From positions 1-64,000 of the IMG/VR virus record IMGVR_UViG_3300042295_000443: DNA of 64,000 nt, one strand, 5' to 3'. Shown in pieces: positions 37,547 through 44,250 of this stretch. Each line of letters begins with the position of its first letter. Positions within the stretch are counted from its first letter, which is position 1. The translations under genes were made by a program, and so were the position numbers. The notes below the pieces were generated by a model. The model saw only the letters and a list, made by a program, of their open reading frames with translations, was not told the origin of the DNA and ran no database searches. The DNA is from a virus.

Positions 37547-38029
37547 TTATTGCGGATTAACAATTAAAAAATTAATGTTTAATGGTTGATCTAATGCTCC
37601 ACTTGCATCTGGGTTGCTAATAGTAATTCTAACTGATCCACCTAATGGATTTAGTTCTGAAAAAACAACTGGTGTACCAGCACCAAATGAAGGATAACCA
37701 ACACTTAAAAATAATATTGAATTAGCTTTTAAATTTGTATTATTAAGTGTAAATGTATCTGGTGTACCAGGTATAGTAGTTGCACCTACTGTAACAATAG
37801 TTCCTACATGTGTATTTAATGTTACAGCAGTATTAATAGAAGTCAATTGAGTTACAGTACCTGTATCATACAAAGATTGTAAAGGTGCTGCATTTACTGC
37901 AAGTGCTAACCAACCATCATCTCTACTTGGATCTTTAGCTCCAATTGCTAATAGATTTTGTGTATCAGTTGGTAAAGTTGTTCTGTAGTTTCCGGCTTTA
38001 ATCCAAGAAATAAAATTTAAAATATCCAT
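37547..38029 (-). CDS. Small fibre-cluster protein
   Basis: 160 residues. MDILNFISWIKAGNYRTTLP and LLAIGAKDPSRDDGWLALAV at the start resemble conserved N-termini of Bacteroidetes phage fibre proteins. The C-terminal part is a beta sandwich-like segment (FTLNNTNLKANSILFLSVGY). It starts a unit behind a promoter-like site. Probable fibre component. Confidence 0.55.
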   Translation of the reverse strand: MDILNFISWIKAGNYRTTLPTDTQNLLAIGAKDPSRDDGWLALAVNAAPLQSLYDTGTVTQLTSINTAVTLNTHVGTIVTVGATTIPGTPDTFTLNNTNLKANSILFLSVGYPSFGAGTPVVFSELNPLGGSVRITISNPDASGALDQPLNINFLIVNPQ

Positions 38030-38058
38030 GATTGTTTTTTTTATAAGTTTATATGTAT

Positions 38059-38071
38059 AATATACTAAAAA
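38059..38071 (-). promoter_or_regulatory. Putative late promoter (TTTTTAGTATATT)
   Basis: Minus strand TTTTTAGTATATTATAC, about 30 bases before the ATG at 38029. Exact copy of the commonest form of the late element. Confidence 0.55.
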
Positions 38072-38275
38072 TTATTTAGATAACAAAACTATTATTAATT
38101 CATTTATAGTTTTATAACTAATATTGTTTACAGTAACAGTAATGTCTATAAAAATAGTTCCATTATTAGTTGATATGTGGGCTTGTGTTTCATGAAGTAT
38201 TTCAAATATACCATCTGTAATATATTCTAAATCACGCATTATAAACCCTCCCGGTATAGTTGTTAAATTAAGCAT
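38072..38275 (-). CDS. Small hypothetical protein
   Basis: 67 residues: MLNLTTIPGGFIMRDLEYIT, then a beta-rich NGTIFIDITVTVNNISYKTI and a helical end. The internal ATG at residue 13 (MRDLEYI) is an alternative start. The gene fills the gap after the long fibre gene and ends at a late promoter-like site. No family recognised. Confidence 0.5.
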   Translation of the reverse strand: MLNLTTIPGGFIMRDLEYITDGIFEILHETQAHISTNNGTIFIDITVTVNNISYKTINELIIVLLSK

Positions 38276-38284
38276 ATCTTCCCA

Positions 38285-39271
38285 TTAGTAAATCATTAAG
38301 TTAAGCCTTGTTATTGTACCATCATCTAATAAAGTTGAGCATTGTATAGCTGCTATAAGGTAGTATGCATTAGCCATTGTATAAGTTATGTTAGTCATAG
38401 GTGCTGAGGATAGATCTGTAGAAATACCATTAGTAGGTACGTAGCATTGAATGCTGTTATTAGTGATATAGATATCTCTAGCCACTCTTTGCATAAGACC
38501 CGAGCCTGTCATATTTGCACCTTGAGCTATTTGAGTAGCACCCACTAAACTATTGGTAGTGTTAATATAAAAACGTACATTGACTGTACCTGAGCCTCCT
38601 ATCTTTCTTACCTGTGCTCTTAGCTGTAGTACTTTAGTAGGTATTAGTGTACTACCAGGGATAAGGATAGATGCACTGATAGTGTTAACTGTTAAGTTAT
38701 TTACTAATATTCCTGTAGCATTGCCTACTGTAGTGTAAGGGCTTGAACCTGCAATAACAATGTCACCACTTCCTAGCAATGATGTAGAGTTAATAGTCTT
38801 TATGTTAGTGCCTGATACTAGTATTGGTTGATAAGTTAAAGCTGCTGTAGATGCAGTAAGATAAGGACCTAATGCAGAAGAAGTAATAAATCCAGAAGGA
38901 TTAGCCGCGTCATATGGAGTAAATCCAAGAGCACTAGTAACCATTGGTCCTGTTATACCTGAGATAAATGCATTAGGATTTGTAAGAGGATAATAAGTTA
39001 ATGCTGCAGTTGCTGCTGTTAAATAACCTGACAAAGCTGCATTTGTAATATATCCTGCTGGATTTAAGCTTAACGGATAATAATTTAGATCATAAGTAGG
39101 TAAACCATTGTTCCATAATACAGAAGGATTAGGATAAGTACCAGATAAGTCTCCACCCGCAGGTCCTGTAGGAGATCCTCCTCCACCTCCTGAAGTTTTA
39201 GGTTTTCCATCAGGTCCATATACTTCTATACGGGAACCATATACAGTACCATCTTTTTCAGTTACTTGCAT
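38285..39271 (-). CDS. Tail-fibre protein with YxLTNPxGYI repeats
   Basis: 328 residues. A flexible GGGGGSPTGPAGGDLSGTYP linker leads to repeats of YYPLxxNPxGYITxxALxGYL type (about residues 55-145), the triple-helical shaft repeats common in Bacteroidetes phage fibres. The C-terminal ~150 residues are a beta-rich tip. Its start overlaps the preceding gene by 14 bases. It is the best candidate for the receptor-binding fibre of this cluster. Confidence 0.75.
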   Translation of the reverse strand: MQVTEKDGTVYGSRIEVYGPDGKPKTSGGGGGSPTGPAGGDLSGTYPNPSVLWNNGLPTYDLNYYPLSLNPAGYITNAALSGYLTAATAALTYYPLTNPNAFISGITGPMVTSALGFTPYDAANPSGFITSSALGPYLTASTAALTYQPILVSGTNIKTINSTSLLGSGDIVIAGSSPYTTVGNATGILVNNLTVNTISASILIPGSTLIPTKVLQLRAQVRKIGGSGTVNVRFYINTTNSLVGATQIAQGANMTGSGLMQRVARDIYITNNSIQCYVPTNGISTDLSSAPMTNITYTMANAYYLIAAIQCSTLLDDGTITRLNLMIY

Positions 39272-39569
39272 AATCTATACCGTATATATAATAAGTTGTA
39301 CCTAAAATATTAGAGTAGGCAGTTAATGTATCTCCTGCATTTAAAACATAAACTAATGTATCATTAATTGTATCACCTGCTGCTAAAGTTACTTCATATA
39401 AAACTATTGTAGAAGTAGTTAATGCATCATATTTTTCTAAAGTTAATATATAGGCTAAAGGATTATTAAAACTTAAAGTAATAACTTTTGTTAAAGGCAA
39501 AGCAGATGAACCTGTAGCTAATACAGTACCTGCTATACTTAAATCCCCTTGTAATGAAAATTCTGTCAT
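39258..39569 (-). CDS. Small beta protein upstream of the fibre
   Basis: 103 residues, beta-rich (ALPLTKVITLSFNNPLAYIL, VLYEVTLAAGDTINDTLVYV). It overlaps the start of the fibre gene, so it is likely co-translated and may attach the fibre or cap it. A late promoter-like site lies six bases before its ATG. No clear family. Confidence 0.55.
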   Translation of the reverse strand: MTEFSLQGDLSIAGTVLATGSSALPLTKVITLSFNNPLAYILTLEKYDALTTSTIVLYEVTLAAGDTINDTLVYVLNAGDTLTAYSNILGTTYYIYGIDYASN

Positions 39570-39574
39570 ACTAT

Positions 39575-39587
39575 AATATACAAAAAA
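39575..39587 (-). promoter_or_regulatory. Putative late promoter of the fibre cluster
   Basis: Minus strand TTTTTTGTATATTATAGTATG, with the last ATG being the start codon at 39569. A terminator ends just upstream. Confidence 0.45.
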
Positions 39588-39595
39588 TTTATCAT

Positions 39596-39625
39596 AAAAA
39601 AAAGCCCTGCTGTTACCTAGGGCTT
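39596..39625 (-). terminator. Intrinsic terminator upstream of the fibre cluster
   Basis: The minus strand forms AAGCCCT-AGGTAACAGC-AGGGCTT followed by TTTTTT. It ends the unit running from 43.1 to 39.7 kb. Confidence 0.8.
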
Positions 39626-39667
39626 CTCATTAACTTAAAAGTATAACTAACCAAAGTGACTTCTAAG

Positions 39668-39859
39668 TCAAATCCATAATCCTATAAGAAAGGATAATAT
39701 TATTATTATAAACATACAATAGTTTGCAATTATATTCCCTGTACTATCATATTCAAAGTTTTTACTCATCTTATTAAAGATTGGTTTTGACATAGCATGT
39801 GCTATTAACCATAGCAATAATATAATTGCACAAAAAATTATAATAACAATTGTTTTCAT
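39668..39859 (-). CDS. Small membrane protein
   Basis: 63 residues with two hydrophobic helices (IVIIIFCAIILLLWLIAHAM and YCMFIIIILSFLIGLWI). It overlaps the DUF3310-like gene by four bases. Could modify the host membrane or help lysis; nothing more can be read from the sequence. Confidence 0.65.
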   Translation of the reverse strand: MKTIVIIIFCAIILLLWLIAHAMSKPIFNKMSKNFEYDSTGNIIANYCMFIIIILSFLIGLWI

Positions 39860-40233
39860 AATGTATCTATTCTTCTCTGTAAATATACTAAAGCTTTTTC
39901 TAAATCTTCTTTTTTGTTAAAACTTTTTTTACCAGCTCTTGCTAAATACTTTAGAACATTACCTAAATAAAAATCTTTATCTAGTTTCCATGCTTCTAAT
40001 ACACTAAATACTTCATAGGTTGAATCTTTTCCACCATAGTATTCCGGACGGGAATTAAAAGGAGGTATATTTTTTCTAAAGTCATGTACATCTTCTGCAA
40101 GAGTATTATACTTTAGATCCTTTACATTATAAGGAGTATAAGTTTTTATTCTCTCTTCAATGTCTTTTGGAGACAGTTCTTTACCTTTCATAGTATTAGA
40201 TGAGAAGTAATCATCATGTGAGATATTTACCAT
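39856..40233 (-). CDS. DUF3310-type protein
   Basis: 125 residues. The C-terminal half has YYGGKDSTYEVFSVLEAWKL, then FYLGNVLKYLARAGKK and LEKALVYLQRRID, the hallmark of DUF3310 proteins, common in phages and sometimes called SaV-like or nucleotide-metabolism associated. The family's biochemical role is not settled. It overlaps both neighbours, within the first late operon after the divergent switch. Confidence 0.75.
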   Translation of the reverse strand: MVNISHDDYFSSNTMKGKELSPKDIEERIKTYTPYNVKDLKYNTLAEDVHDFRKNIPPFNSRPEYYGGKDSTYEVFSVLEAWKLDKDFYLGNVLKYLARAGKKSFNKKEDLEKALVYLQRRIDTL

Positions 40234-40514
40234 ATGATTGCTATATCCATTTCATTCAACATTAACTTGACACTCCCGTCAATGTCAACTTTTTCTGCAT
40301 GTTCTAATTGACTAACTGCAATATATACTACATCTCCTACTACAACATCTTCTACTTTATCTCCTACAGCATAAATAGTAAGTCTATTCCATTGCTTCAT
40401 TGCTTCATACATCAGTGCATCATCATCTTTAGTAGATAACTTAATTACTGATTCTTTCTTTACAGGTACTTCTATTAAGATTCTTCTTCCTCTTAATGTT
40501 TTAAATTGGCTCAT
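40227..40514 (-). CDS. GroES-like co-chaperonin candidate
   Basis: 95 residues, close to the usual co-chaperonin length. An opening strand RILIEVP, TIYAVGDKVEDVVVGDVVYI and a closing MLNEMDIAII match the GroES fold order (first strand, AVG and vkvGD-V segments, then e-x-DI-aI). Residues 25-35 could be the mobile loop. Phages use such proteins, like T4 gp31, to fold their capsid protein in the host chaperonin. The identity is low, so this is a moderate call. Confidence 0.5.
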   Translation of the reverse strand: MSQFKTLRGRRILIEVPVKKESVIKLSTKDDDALMYEAMKQWNRLTIYAVGDKVEDVVVGDVVYIAVSQLEHAEKVDIDGSVKLMLNEMDIAIIW

Positions 40515-40518
40515 ACTT

Positions 40519-40773
40519 TTATTTTAGGGTTATTACTTTGTTTATAGACATTTGAGCATTAACTATTTGTCCTATTGCATGCTCAAATAAAATACTTCTA
40601 ACTGGATTTCCTCCAGCTAATATGTATTCTTCTCTTAATAAATTAGTTACTTCTGCCATAAGCTTCTTAACTTTATAATCTGATGTATCTTCTGATAAAT
40701 CAAAATCTATTTCCATTAAGGTTTCTCCAAAAGATACTATTTTAGTTTCTTTAAATGCTAGTTGTTCTTCCAT
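40519..40773 (-). CDS. Small conserved helical protein
   Basis: 84 residues. A beta hairpin at the N-terminus is followed by helices KVKKLMAEVTNLLREEYILA and SILFEHAIGQIVNAQMSINK. Similar short genes are common in crAss-like genomes near this position. It lies four bases upstream of the GroES-like gene. No function is known to me. Confidence 0.6.
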   Translation of the reverse strand: MEEQLAFKETKIVSFGETLMEIDFDLSEDTSDYKVKKLMAEVTNLLREEYILAGGNPVRSILFEHAIGQIVNAQMSINKVITLK

Positions 40774-40792
40774 GATTATACATTTGGTTTAT

Positions 40793-40804
40793 GCAAATAT
40801 ATAA
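40793..40804 (-). promoter_or_regulatory. Putative promoter with TAnnTTTG box
   Basis: Minus strand TTATATATTTGC, containing TATATTTG, 19 bases before the ATG at 40773. It matches the Bacteroidetes -7 box. Confidence 0.45.
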
Positions 40805-40945
40805 TTATTTTCCTTGACCTCTATATAATTTTTTATATTTTTTTGAAGACTTTAATTGAGAGCTTCCAGACTTAGCATGTATCCCTGGTCTAGAGATATT
40901 CTTTTTTACTTTTGTGGTCATACCACTATCTTTAATTTTTGCCAT
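40805..40945 (-). CDS. Small basic conserved protein
   Basis: 46 residues: KVKKNISRPGIHAKSGSSQL, followed by KSSKKYKKLYRGQGK. The ISRPGxHxKxxxSxLKxSxxYxxxYRGQG pattern is strongly conserved among small proteins of large Bacteroidetes phages. I chose the ATG at 40945, 12 bases after the neighbour's stop. It is very basic and probably binds DNA or sits in the virion. Confidence 0.7.
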   Translation of the reverse strand: MAKIKDSGMTTKVKKNISRPGIHAKSGSSQLKSSKKYKKLYRGQGK

Positions 40946-40957
40946 GATTATTATTTA

Positions 40958-41230
40958 TTAACAGTTCCATTTTCTTAATGCAAGAGTCTTCCTTGTAGGT
41001 TCTCCATTTGGTTTTTTAGCAGGACCTGGCATACCAGACATTCTAGCGCAAAAACTCTTTCTTCTTTTAGCATCTTTACTTCCTGCTTTTAACTTAGATG
41101 GTTTAGTAGTAACAGCTGTCTGAAGTTTACTACCAGGATTAGCTGCTCTATAAGATGCTACTCCTTTTGCATTCAATCCTCCTGCAGGATTCTTACCTTC
41201 TTTTCTAGTCCAAGCTGCTGTCTTTGCCAT
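40958..41230 (-). CDS. Small basic protein (DUF6321-like)
   Basis: 90 residues. TAAWTRKEGKNPAGGLNAKG and RRKSFCARMSGMPGPAKKPN, then GEPTRKTLALRKWNC, match a small protein family of phages and giant viruses with a KEGKNPxGGLNxKG core. It is likely DNA-binding. The next gene (41233-41571) belongs to a family that often accompanies it. The family number is from memory. Confidence 0.7.
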   Translation of the reverse strand: MAKTAAWTRKEGKNPAGGLNAKGVASYRAANPGSKLQTAVTTKPSKLKAGSKDAKRRKSFCARMSGMPGPAKKPNGEPTRKTLALRKWNC

Positions 41231-41232
41231 GA

Positions 41233-41571
41233 TTATATTTTTTTAACTTTTCTACCCATACCTACTCTAGACTTTTCTGCTTTCTTAGCAGTTAGTTTAG
41301 AAGGTGTTATTTCACTTTTTGTTTTAGGTGTTGCTTTAGATATTCTTTTGGTAGGTCTACAGTATTCATTCTTTCCTCCTGCACCACAAGCTTTTCCTGA
41401 TTTAGTATCTTGCCATTTTTCTGCTTGCCATCTTTTAAGATCTGATCCTGCTTTAGTTTTTCTAACAGCACCAGAACCTTTTCTACATTTTGCAATAGCT
41501 TGAGAAGCCCTTGCCGAAGGGAACACAGCGTACTGTGCTTTTACTTTAGAATAACATGCATCTTTTGGCAT
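41233..41571 (-). CDS. Basic protein (DUF5872-like)
   Basis: 112 residues. ACYSKVKAQYAVFPSARASQ, then RKTKAGSDLKRWQAEKWQDT and a CGAGGKNEYCRPTKRISKAT motif. The KTKxGxxLKRWxxExWxDxKxGxxCG...CRPxxRxSxxTP pattern fits a family found in large viruses and phages. Two cysteine pairs could bind zinc. Lies two bases from its partner gene. Probably DNA- or virion-associated. Confidence 0.7.
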   Translation of the reverse strand: MPKDACYSKVKAQYAVFPSARASQAIAKCRKGSGAVRKTKAGSDLKRWQAEKWQDTKSGKACGAGGKNEYCRPTKRISKATPKTKSEITPSKLTAKKAEKSRVGMGRKVKKI

Positions 41572-41577
41572 TGCTTT

Positions 41578-42024
41578 TTATTTTCTAGAGAAGAACCCTT
41601 TCTTAGGTGCTTCTATTTTAGTATTCTTTAGTTTTTCAATAATCTTGTTTGCTTCATATTCAGCATAAGTTATTACCTCTTCTTCTTTATCTTTTATATT
41701 CCAGTTGTTTAGTAAGATACTCATGTGCATAGTTTCATGCATAACAGCTGTGGCTTTTTCTGTAACATTATACTTTTTAAAAGTACCTAAGTTTAAAAAT
41801 AAAAATGGTTTGTATGGATCTTTAGCAGTTAACTTTTTATCTGCCGGATCATAATTAGTTAATCCATATATGTAAACTCCATTACCAACAGTCTTATCTA
41901 CTTCTTCAGCCTGGGCATCTGCTCTATTTAACCCGTGCATCTCATCTACTTTATAGTAGTCAAAGATTTCAGTAGCATCATTACCTATAAGTAAGATATA
42001 CTTACCCATATCAACTTTTTTCAC
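41578..42024 (-). CDS. Putative zinc metallopeptidase (HExxH)
   Basis: 148 residues. TAVMHETMHMSILL at 92-105 holds HETMH (96-100), the HExxH zinc motif, and EEVITYAEYEANKIIE about 20 residues on gives a glutamate that could be the third ligand, as in gluzincins. It ends in GFFSRK. It may process a virion or host protein. The catalytic motif is seen directly; substrate and activity are unknown. Confidence 0.65.
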   Translation of the reverse strand: MKKVDMGKYILLIGNDATEIFDYYKVDEMHGLNRADAQAEEVDKTVGNGVYIYGLTNYDPADKKLTAKDPYKPFLFLNLGTFKKYNVTEKATAVMHETMHMSILLNNWNIKDKEEEVITYAEYEANKIIEKLKNTKIEAPKKGFFSRK

Positions 42025-42025
42025 A

Positions 42026-42382
42026 TTACTTCTTTTTAGATTTTACTATACCACCTACTTTTGATTTCTTAATAGGAAATCCATCTTTATCATAACCTGG
42101 TCTACCTTTATCAAGTTGTCTTAAAGCATCTTTTTGAGCTTTAAGACCTTTATCTAAATAACTATTAAATTGTTTTCTTAGGTGAGGATAAGTACTTCTA
42201 TCAGAAGCTTTTTGAAAATTAACTTTGGCTTTATAATTATAATAATCTGTACTATCTGCTGTAGGTTTTACAACTTTTGAGTTATAGTTAGTATAATCTG
42301 TACTATCTATTTTAGCTTTTGCTTTTTTAACTGCTGCAGTTGCAACTTTTTTAAGTGATCCTTTCTTTGGAGTTGGTGGCAT
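42026..42382 (-). CDS. Basic protein with internal duplication and GG motif
   Basis: 118 residues. DSTDYTNYNSKV and DSTDYYNYKAKV are an internal tandem duplication about 16 residues apart. The C-terminus KSKVGGIVKSKKK carries the GG-plus-lysine tail seen in the cargo candidates. It starts behind a late promoter-like site. No enzymatic motifs. Confidence 0.6.
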   Translation of the reverse strand: MPPTPKKGSLKKVATAAVKKAKAKIDSTDYTNYNSKVVKPTADSTDYYNYKAKVNFQKASDRSTYPHLRKQFNSYLDKGLKAQKDALRQLDKGRPGYDKDGFPIKKSKVGGIVKSKKK

Positions 42383-42409
42383 ACTTTCTTAGTTTTAGGT
42401 TTATATTAT

Positions 42410-42420
42410 AATATACTAAA
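42410..42420 (-). promoter_or_regulatory. Putative late promoter (TTTAGTATATT)
   Basis: Minus strand TTTAGTATATTATAAT, 28 bases before the ATG at 42382. Confidence 0.5.
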
Positions 42421-42440
42421 TATTATTTACTTATACAAAT

Positions 42441-42489
42441 ATCAGGATATAACCTGATGATGGGGGCCCTTGAGTAAGGCTATAACCTT
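42441..42489. other. Twin hairpins with shared TATAACC loops
   Basis: ATCAGG-ATATAA-CCTGAT (42441-42458) is followed by AAGG-CTATAA-CCTT (42476-42489). Both present the same ATAACC strand, and a GGGGGCCC block lies between them. They sit just after the first minus-strand late gene, so they may act as a transcript end or RNA-processing site; there is no T run. Confidence 0.5.
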
Positions 42490-42492
42490 AAG

Positions 42493-43125
42493 TTATTCGT
42501 TATCATAAAACATTCTTTCTGAATCTTCTGTTTGCCACTTTTCAAATCCTTCGCAGTTATACCATTCATTACATACTAAGTAATCTGGTTTCTCTGGGAA
42601 AGCTTTAGTTACAAATGAAGGTTCAGACCATTTAATTCTGTTGTTAGGTTGTAAAGCTATCTGACCATTCTCAAGTAAAATGATATGATGACTTTTATGT
42701 TCTTTAGGATCTTCAGCTAATGTAAGATCTGTGTTAAGATCATTTGATCCCCAGTTAATAGTTCCATGGTAATTACCTTTGTAAAATTTATGGTCTTTCA
42801 TATATACTTCTACAGGAGTATCATAGAGGTAAGACAAACTCATAACAGTAAAGTTATAAGAGAAGCAATTCCATAACTGTAAAAAATGAAATGGTAGATC
42901 TGGATCTGGTGTCTCTGGTTCAGTCAATAAAGCATGACTTGGTAACTTATCTCTAAGAGCTCCATTCTCTAAAAGTACCTGGAATAATGCTGCTTGCCCC
43001 GGCATACATCTTACTGATACTATTATCCCTGGAGTAAACTCTCCTTGACCTTTAGTGTGTTGGTACATGTATTCATTTCTTACAAATACTTTAAGAGGAA
43101 AGAAGTTATGTTCTATGTGTGCCAT
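42493..43125 (-). CDS. Conserved phage protein, first gene of the minus arm
   Basis: 210 residues from the ATG at 43125. A longer frame from 43176 would pass through promoter-like AT-rich DNA, so the shorter start is preferred. It contains FFPLKVFVRNEYMYQHTKGQ, IIVSVRCMPGQAALFQVLLE and LDKLP/LQLWNCFSYNFTVM segments that are widely conserved in large phages. A TAnnTTTG promoter candidate lies just upstream. The position by the divergent switch suggests a middle- or early-late role. Function unknown. Confidence 0.65.
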   Translation of the reverse strand: MAHIEHNFFPLKVFVRNEYMYQHTKGQGEFTPGIIVSVRCMPGQAALFQVLLENGALRDKLPSHALLTEPETPDPDLPFHFLQLWNCFSYNFTVMSLSYLYDTPVEVYMKDHKFYKGNYHGTINWGSNDLNTDLTLAEDPKEHKSHHIILLENGQIALQPNNRIKWSEPSFVTKAFPEKPDYLVCNEWYNCEGFEKWQTEDSERMFYDNE

Positions 43126-43142
43126 AATAAATAAGTTTGTCA

Positions 43143-43172
43143 CAAATGTATAAATATTTATAATACTATAAA
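43143..43172 (-). promoter_or_regulatory. Candidate Bacteroidetes-type promoter for the minus arm
   Basis: On the minus strand TTTA (43172-43169) is followed after 18 bases by TACATTTG (43150-43143), matching the TAnnTTTG -7 box. Transcription would start about 10 bases before the ATG at 43125. Confidence 0.5.
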
Positions 43173-43178
43173 GCATAA

Positions 43179-43220
43179 TATAGTTTACAAAACTATACTA
43201 TTTTGTAACTTATATGTTAC
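43179..43220. promoter_or_regulatory. Palindromes in the divergent switch
   Basis: TATAGTTT-ACA-AAACTATA (43179-43197) is followed by TGTAAC-TTATAT-GTTACA (about 43204-43221). Two dyads beside the divergent start points are good operator or initiator-binding candidates. Confidence 0.5.
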
Positions 43221-43238
43221 ATTATGCATGCATATTCT

Positions 43239-43340
43239 GGAAAAATTCATGCAGGTTATATACTTATAGTGGAAAATTCCCATCACTAAAACGGTTATAA
43301 TCCTGTTATGGTGGAAAATTCTTACACAAAGTTATATGGT
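43239..43340. repeat. Iteron-like direct repeats at the divergent switch
   Basis: GGAAAATTC occurs at 43271-43279 and 43313-43321, with the variant GGAAAAATTC at 43239-43248. The latter two exact copies are preceded by TTATAGT and TTATGGT. GGTTATA lies between copies at 43254-43260 and 43293-43299, and GTTATATGGT follows at 43331. The spacing of about 32-42 bases gives a small tandem array, as in origins or multi-site operators. Confidence 0.65.
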
Positions 43341-43625
43341 TTTTTAGTATGTGAGATGTAGAGGTTGGGTGCTATGATACAACCCCCCGCCAAATCCTGT
43401 GGAGGTGGTACCCCCCACCAACTTGAGGAGTGTGTCATAAATTCTAGGAAATATTTTAGAAAAAAATCCTGCTGGGAAAGAAACCTAGCTGCTACAACAG
43501 GAGAGGAGAGACAAGAGGTGACATGCTATGTCTACTACATGTACTATGCTAGTGATGTGCTAGCAAGAGGAGGGAGGCAGGGTGCTATATAATAGGGGTG
43601 TGTACTATATGTATAATATAGTATA
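43341..43625 (+). other. GC-richer structured non-coding region, possible ncRNA
   Basis: This stretch has clearly more G and C than the genome around it, and helices such as GGTGG-TACCCC-CCACC (43404-43419), CTAGG (43444-43448) with CCTAG (43484-43488), GACA-TGCTA-TGTC and GCTAG-TGATGTG-CTAGC (43548-43564). A 75-codon frame crosses it but has no leader and improbable composition, so I treat it as non-coding. It ends where the first two-hairpin repeat begins. It may be a leader RNA of the plus-strand arm. Confidence 0.45.
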
Positions 43626-43660
43626 GCCTTCGGCAGATTATATAACAGCTTATAACTACT
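43626..43660 (+). repeat. Two-hairpin repeat element, copy 1
   Basis: GCCTTCGGCAG, eight bases, then ACAGCTTATAACTACT. The first part folds as GCC-TTC-GGC. It ends directly at the ATG of the 30-residue gene. Confidence 0.75.
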
Positions 43661-43753
43661 ATGGAACCAACTAAACTTTGTATCATGATTGTATATGCTG
43701 TAATAAACGGAGTAGTTACTGTTAAGGAATGGGTGTTAAATCCTAATGCTTAA
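43661..43753 (+). CDS. Tiny protein following repeat copy 1
   Basis: 30 residues: MEPTKLCIMIVYAVINGVVT, then VKEWVLNPNA. The ATG touches the end of the repeat element, so the element is its whole visible leader. Hydrophobic middle, possibly membrane-associated. The frame is short, and it is supported mainly by its neat placement between repeat and hairpin. Function unknown. Confidence 0.4.
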   Translation: MEPTKLCIMIVYAVINGVVTVKEWVLNPNA

Positions 43754-43758
43754 TGTTT

Positions 43759-43781
43759 GAGGGAGCTGTAATAGCTCTCTT
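43759..43781 (+). terminator. Hairpin after the 30-residue gene, weak terminator candidate
   Basis: GAGGGAGCT-GTAAT-AGCTCTCTT forms an eight- to nine-pair stem with one wobble pair, without a proper T run. It precedes repeat copy 2 by 12 bases. Confidence 0.45.
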
Positions 43782-43793
43782 AACTATGCTTAA

Positions 43794-43828
43794 GCCTTCG
43801 GCAGATGGTACTACAGCTTATAACTGCT
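43794..43828 (+). repeat. Two-hairpin repeat element, copy 2
   Basis: GCCTTCGGCAG-N8-ACAGCTTATAACTGCT, with flanking TTAAGC before and GGATAT after. AGC...GCT closes a second small hairpin. It is the leader of the gene at 43870. Confidence 0.8.
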
Positions 43829-43869
43829 AAGGATATATTATATTTATTAACCATCTAAAACTTAAAAAG

Positions 43870-44136
43870 ATGAGCAATGTTAAAGGATTCTTAATCAGTG
43901 TAAGTGACACTGTAAAAACAAACACTAATGGAACTGAATTCAGATCTTGCATAGTAGCCATTGAGGGTGAAAACTATTTTGCAAAAATCTGGGAGAAATC
44001 TGTTTCCAAAGCTGTTGTTGGCAATGAGTACACTGTTGAAATGATTGTTGATGGTGAAAACTTATGGTTAACATTGTTAACTGGTGTTACTGCAACTATT
44101 GCAACACCTAATATGCTTGCACACCTACTTAAATAA
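43870..44136 (+). CDS. Small protein, paralogue A of an OB-fold-like pair
   Basis: 88 residues: KGFLISVSDTVKTNTNGTEF, RSCIVAIEGENYFAKIWEKS, DGENLWLTLLTGVTATIATP. It is clearly paralogous to the gene at 44967 (shared NGTxxRSCIVxIxGENYFAKxWEKSxxKA and DGxNLWLTxLTGVxATIATP). The short beta-rich pattern is compatible with an OB or SH3-like nucleic-acid-binding fold, but that is inference. Each paralogue has a two-hairpin repeat in its leader and a terminator after it. Confidence 0.75.
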   Translation: MSNVKGFLISVSDTVKTNTNGTEFRSCIVAIEGENYFAKIWEKSVSKAVVGNEYTVEMIVDGENLWLTLLTGVTATIATPNMLAHLLK

Positions 44137-44145
44137 TAGGTAGAA

Positions 44146-44176
44146 GATGACACCCTTAATTGGGTGTTATCTTTAT
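44146..44176 (+). terminator. Intrinsic terminator after paralogue A
   Basis: GATGACACCC-TTAATT-GGGTGTTATC followed by TTTAT; ten pairs with one wobble. Repeat copy 3 starts seven bases later. Confidence 0.75.
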
Positions 44177-44182
44177 AGTTAA

Positions 44183-44217
44183 GCCTTCGGCAGGAAATGC
44201 TACAACTTAAAACTACT
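44183..44217 (+). repeat. Two-hairpin repeat element, copy 3
   Basis: GCCTTCGGCAG-N8-ACAACTTAAAACTACT. The GCC-TTC-GGC hairpin is intact and the second part is slightly diverged. Confidence 0.75.
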
Positions 44218-44250
44218 CATAGTATTAATGTTAAATTTAAACTATATATC

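Noticed and set aside
43365-43592. 75-codon plus-strand frame in the GC-rich region
   Set aside because: No A/T-rich leader, odd composition (many Gly, Arg, Cys), and the DNA is full of stems; non-coding is more likely.
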